From Ramlibacter agri (GTDB taxonomy: Bacteria > Pseudomonadota > Gammaproteobacteria > Burkholderiales > Burkholderiaceae_C): 64,000 nucleotides of DNA. Shown here one piece after another: positions 61,227 to 64,000 of the stretch (within the stretch, counting starts at the first letter, position 1; every line of letters starts with the position of its first letter). The translations under genes were made by a program, and so were the position numbers. Where the stretch lies: assembly GCF_012927085.1 (NCBI RefSeq), contig NZ_JABBFX010000001.1, positions 1,798,001 through 1,862,000 of the forward strand. The letters run 5' to 3'. A model generated the notes under the pieces. The model was not told the DNA's origin, did no database searches, and was given only the letters and a program-made list of their open reading frames with translations.

Positions 61227-62252
61227 ATGCCGACCCTGCTGCTCTCGCCCGCCGTTCACCGTGATTTCGCCGAAGAACTGCGTGCAGCAGCCGGCCCCGG
61301 CCTGCAATTCGTCTGCGTGGACCCGGCGCAGCCGCCGTCGGCGCAGCAGCTGCAGGAGGTCGACATCGCGCTGGTGTCGCTGGACGTGATCGGCCAGTCC
61401 ACGCGCACGGTGCTCACGCCCTACATGCAGCTGTTCTGCGATTCGATGCGCGCGGCGCCGGGGCTGCAGTGGATGCACGTGCCCAGCGCCGGCGTCGACC
61501 GGCCGGTGTTCCAGGCGCTGATGCGGCGCGGCGTGCGCGTCACCAACTCCTCCGGGGCGAACGCCGAGGCAGTGGCGCACACGGCGATCATGGGCGTGAT
61601 GGTTCTTGCGCGCGGCGGCTTGCACTGGATGCATGCGCAGCGCGAACACCGCTGGGCGCCGCTGCGCGGGCCCGAGGCGCAGGCGGATCTTTCCGGCCAG
61701 GTCGCCATCGTCGTCGGCCACGGCCCGATCGGCCGCCACATCGCTCGGCTGCTGGAAGCGCTGGGCTTGCGCGTGCACAAGCTGCGCCACACGCCGCAGC
61801 CGGGCGACGCTGCGCTCGGCATCCATGGCTACGACGCGCTGCGCGCGCTCGCCGCCGAGGCGCACTGGCTGGTGATCGCCTGTCCGCTGACGGATGCCAC
61901 GCGCCGGCTCGTGGACGCCCAGGTGCTGGCGGCGTTGCCGCGCGGCGCCTGCATCGTCAACGTCGGCCGCGGCGGCGTGCTGGACGAGGATGCACTGCTT
62001 GCCGCGCTCGCCTCCGGCTACATCGCGGGCGCGCACCTGGACGTGTTCGAGCAGGAGCCGCTGCCGGCCGATTCTCCTTTCTGGGACCTGCCCAACGTGC
62101 TGGTCTCGCCGCACAACGCCGGCTCCTCTCGCCAATACCGCGAGCGCAGCGTGCGCATGTTCATCGACAACCTGCGCCGCTGGGTGCAGGGCGATGCGCT
62201 GAGGCAGGAAGTCGAGACCGACCGCACCTTGCGGACCGCGAGTCCGCCCTGA
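61227..62252 (+). CDS. D-isomer-specific 2-hydroxyacid dehydrogenase
   Basis: A 341-residue NAD(P)H-dependent oxidoreductase. The Rossmann glycine motif is VGHGPIGRHIARLLEALG near residue 175. Catalytic Arg is in NVGRGGVLDED, Glu in HLDVFEQEPLP, and His in LVSPHNAGSS. Reduction of a 2-oxo acid, or oxidation of the D-2-hydroxy acid, is the family reaction. It is 14 bases ahead of the IclR gene, implying one transcript, and downstream of a candidate operator. Confidence 0.9.
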   Translation: MPTLLLSPAVHRDFAEELRAAAGPGLQFVCVDPAQPPSAQQLQEVDIALVSLDVIGQSTRTVLTPYMQLFCDSMRAAPGLQWMHVPSAGVDRPVFQALMRRGVRVTNSSGANAEAVAHTAIMGVMVLARGGLHWMHAQREHRWAPLRGPEAQADLSGQVAIVVGHGPIGRHIARLLEALGLRVHKLRHTPQPGDAALGIHGYDALRALAAEAHWLVIACPLTDATRRLVDAQVLAALPRGACIVNVGRGGVLDEDALLAALASGYIAGAHLDVFEQEPLPADSPFWDLPNVLVSPHNAGSSRQYRERSVRMFIDNLRRWVQGDALRQEVETDRTLRTASPP

Positions 62253-62265
62253 GGCCGCGACCTTC

Positions 62266-63033
62266 ATGCCCACGCCCCGGCCGGTCAACGTCGTGCTGCG
62301 CGCGCTGCAGATCCTGCGCGCGCTGAACCGGCAATCCGTCTCCTCGGTCGATGCGGTCCACAAGCACACCGGCATCCCCAAGCCCACCATCGTCCGCCTG
62401 CTGCAGACGCTGGAGGCGGACGGGCTGGTGCGCCGCGGGCCGCAGTATTCGTACTACCTGACCTCCGAGGTCAAGACGCTGGCGAGCGGCTACCACAGCG
62501 AACCGCGCATCGTCGAAGCCTGTTCGGGCCCCGCCGAGGCGCTGACGCAGGAGCTGAAATGGCCGGCGGCCGTGGCCGTGCAGCAGGGCGACGGCATGGT
62601 GGTCCGCTACAGCACCATCCCGCGCTCGCCGCTGTCCTTCTTCCACTCCACCATCAACATGCGCCTGAGCCTGGTGTCGCAGGCACTGGGCCGCGCCTAC
62701 CTGGCTTTCTGCGGGCCAACCGAGCAGGAGGCGCTGCTCGAACTGGTGGCGCATGGCGGCAACGAGGACATCGCCGGCCAGGAGCCGGCCATCCGCCGGA
62801 TGCTGGCCGAGGTGCGCGAGCGCGGCTACGCGCTGCGCGACCCGCGGGTGCGGCCGGAGTCGTCCACCCTCGGCGTGCCGATCTTCGAAGGCCCGCGCGT
62901 GGTGGCCACCCTGGGCCTCACCTGGTTCAGCTCCGCGCTGGACGCGCAGCAAGCCGTGGCGCGCTTCCTGCCGCCGCTGCAGGAAGCGTCGAGCGCGGTC
63001 TCGCGCGCCCTGGCGGGGACGGCGGCCGAATAA
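62266..63033 (+). CDS. IclR-family transcriptional regulator
   Basis: A 255-residue regulator. The winged-helix domain covers residues 5-65 (VLRALQILRALNRQSVSSVD, HTGIPKPTIVRLLQTLEADG). The effector-binding domain follows, ending TLGLTWFSSALDAQQAVARF. IclR proteins commonly control aromatic and organic acid catabolic operons. The two TTCCGTG palindromes in the flanking promoters are its probable binding sites. It is probably co-transcribed with the hydroxyacid dehydrogenase. Confidence 0.92.
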   Translation: MPTPRPVNVVLRALQILRALNRQSVSSVDAVHKHTGIPKPTIVRLLQTLEADGLVRRGPQYSYYLTSEVKTLASGYHSEPRIVEACSGPAEALTQELKWPAAVAVQQGDGMVVRYSTIPRSPLSFFHSTINMRLSLVSQALGRAYLAFCGPTEQEALLELVAHGGNEDIAGQEPAIRRMLAEVRERGYALRDPRVRPESSTLGVPIFEGPRVVATLGLTWFSSALDAQQAVARFLPPLQEASSAVSRALAGTAAE

Positions 63034-63038
63034 AGAAA

Positions 63039-63068
63039 GTCACGGGGCGGGAGGGCCCGCGCCGTGAC
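63039..63068. terminator. Strong hairpin after the iclR gene
   Basis: GTCACGG pairs with CCGTGAC and GCGGG with CCCGC across one G-G mismatch, giving a 12-bp stem with a four-base loop. It begins six bases after the iclR stop. No U-tract follows on the plus strand, so termination may need a factor. Confidence 0.55.
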
Positions 63069-63107
63069 CGAAGGTTTGGCAACTGCGTCGAACAGGAGAA
63101 AGTCGAC

Positions 63108-63125
63108 ACTGTTATTTTATACAGT
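63108..63125. promoter_or_regulatory. AT-rich inverted repeat, likely promoter/operator of the VOC gene
   Basis: ACTGT (63108-63112) and ACAGT (63121-63125) flank TATTTTAT, an AT-rich core that stands out in this GC-rich DNA and resembles a -10 region. GTCGACA just upstream could be a -35 box, but the spacing is poor. It lies 112 bases ahead of the VOC start. Confidence 0.4.
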
Positions 63126-63236
63126 TATTGCGATGCTGCCAAGCGATCAGCGCAGCGAATCTGGCATCTTCCGGCTATCGCTGCCGCTGACTAGCATCCC
63201 TCCACGCCCGCGCGCCGCGCGCATCGAGGAGCGAGC

Positions 63237-63818
63237 ATGCCCGATTCCATCCGTCCGAAGACCTTCGCCCACATCGTCTACCGCACCTACCGCTTCCAGG
63301 AAATGCTGGACTGGTACGTGACGGTGTTCGACGGCAAGATCCAGTACCGCAACCCCGTCATCGCCTTCGTCACCTACGACGACGAGCACCACCGCGTCGC
63401 CCTGCTGAACCTGGGCATCATCAAGGGCGAGTCCGATGCCCGCGTGCCGCGCGGCCAGCCGGGAGTCGACCACGTGGCCTACGGCTACCGGGGACTCACC
63501 GAACTCCTGGACAAGTACACGGAGCTGAAGGCCAAGGGCATCCTCCCTTACTGGGCCATCCACCACGGCATCACGGTGTCGATGTACTACGCCGACCCCG
63601 ACGGCAACCAGATGGAGTTCCAGGCGGACTGCTTCCCCACCAACGACGACGCCAACGCCTTCATGTACGGCCCGCATTTCGAGACCAACCCCATCGGCGT
63701 GGAGTTCGACCCCGAGGCGCTGCTGGCGAAGCTGCGTGCGGGTACGCCCGAATCCGAGCTGCTGCCGCGGCGCGAGCACCTGCCGGTGTCCGGCATCCGC
63801 GGCTCGCTGATGGCCTGA
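63237..63818 (+). CDS. VOC-family dioxygenase-like protein (biphenyl-2,3-diol dioxygenase type)
   Basis: A 193-residue protein of the vicinal oxygen chelate fold. Metal ligands fit the 2-His-1-Glu pattern: His in FAHIVYRT near residue 12, His in GVDHVAYG near residue 77, and Glu in DGNQMEFQAD near residue 126. Similar short proteins are annotated as extradiol dioxygenases, but the length is below the usual two-domain enzymes, so glyoxalase-like or other chemistry is possible. It has its own AT-rich promoter region and lies beside the hydroxyacid cluster. Confidence 0.8.
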   Translation: MPDSIRPKTFAHIVYRTYRFQEMLDWYVTVFDGKIQYRNPVIAFVTYDDEHHRVALLNLGIIKGESDARVPRGQPGVDHVAYGYRGLTELLDKYTELKAKGILPYWAIHHGITVSMYYADPDGNQMEFQADCFPTNDDANAFMYGPHFETNPIGVEFDPEALLAKLRAGTPESELLPRREHLPVSGIRGSLMA

Positions 63819-63825
63819 GGCGGCG

Positions 63826-64000
63826 CTACACGCCGACGTAGTCGTGCAGCAGCTGCGGCTGCGCACGCAGCTCGCCGGACGTGCCGCTCCACACGACGCG
63901 TCCCTTCTCCACGATGAAGTGGCGGTCGGCCAGGCGTAGCAACGGCGCGATGTTCTTGTCGATCACCACCAGCGCCAGGCCGGCCTCCTTCAGCCGGCCC
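63826..64000 (-). CDS. ABC transporter ATP-binding protein, LivF-like (3' part only)
   Basis: The window ends inside this gene, leaving the last 58 codons. They read GLALVVIDKNIAPLLRLADR, then HFIVEKGRVVWSGTSGELRA and finally LLHDYVGV before the stop. The KNIAPLLRLADR and EKGRVVWSG segments and the terminal YVGV are typical of LivF ATPases of branched-chain amino acid importers. The rest of the transporter is probably beyond the edge. The LivJ-like receptor at 51066-52184 could be its partner. Confidence 0.75.
   Translation of the reverse strand, partial: GRLKEAGLALVVIDKNIAPLLRLADRHFIVEKGRVVWSGTSGELRAQPQLLHDYVGV

Overview
The window is GC-rich, densely packed bacterial chromosome. The gene set points to a betaproteobacterium of the order Burkholderiales, most likely Comamonadaceae (Variovorax/Ramlibacter-like). 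The signs are Bug-type tripartite tricarboxylate receptors, short GC-rich hairpin repeats of a kind seen in that family, and formate dehydrogenase clusters with DUF3305/DUF3306. No transposase, integrase, prophage or CRISPR array is visible. No gene-free stretch exceeds 300 bases.

Layout. (1) 1-11.7 kb is housekeeping: a MoeB/ThiF adenylyltransferase, CtpA protease, GpmA, a run of rhodanese, GrxC, SecB and GpsA, a thioredoxin-like protein, a PaaI thioesterase, NadC-NadA, an O-acyltransferase with an SGNH domain and a ClpP-like secreted protein. (2) 11.8-20.3 kb, mostly minus strand: a 46-residue unknown peptide, NadB, ScpA, a DUF3460 protein, a SulP transporter, a small lipoprotein, an FTR1-cupredoxin iron uptake pair and MetG. 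(3) 20.3-41.0 kb is one long plus-strand formate locus. It runs from an ApbC/Mrp iron-sulfur carrier, a degenerate NuoE-NuoF fusion and a LysR regulator to an oxalate/formate-type MFS transporter and a cytosolic NAD-dependent formate dehydrogenase (fused gamma-beta plus alpha). DUF3305, DUF3306, a multi-cluster ferredoxin and a TorD-like chaperone follow, then a Tat-exported respiratory formate dehydrogenase with three subunits and two uncharacterised secreted proteins, and finally FdhD. (4) 41.1-51.0 kb: a membrane C13 peptidase, a YbbP-type permease, truncated haemoglobin, Smr, RadC, FKBP-IspH, a threonine/serine dehydratase, SerS and tRNA-Ser(CGA). (5) 51.0-64.0 kb is a catabolic and solute-uptake region: a LivJ-like receptor, a metallo-beta-lactamase-fold hydrolase, two Bug receptors, an aldehyde dehydrogenase, two MaoC hydratases, an acyl-CoA ligase, an SDR, a D-2-hydroxyacid dehydrogenase, an IclR regulator, a VOC dioxygenase-like protein and the end of a LivF-like ATPase.

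How the genes work together. In the formate locus, one transporter and one regulator sit with two formate dehydrogenases of different location and electron acceptor: NAD+ in the cytosol, and the quinone pool via cytochrome b from the periplasm. Shared maturation genes accompany them. The degenerate NuoE-NuoF protein keeps its iron-sulfur ligand pattern (one Cys changed to His) but lacks the NADH and FMN motifs, and is the most unusual gene here. In the catabolic region, two near-identical 15-bp palindromes (57840 and 61156) bracket the genes and are good candidates for operators of the IclR regulator, which would make 55.3-63.0 kb one regulon for an organic acid of unknown identity.
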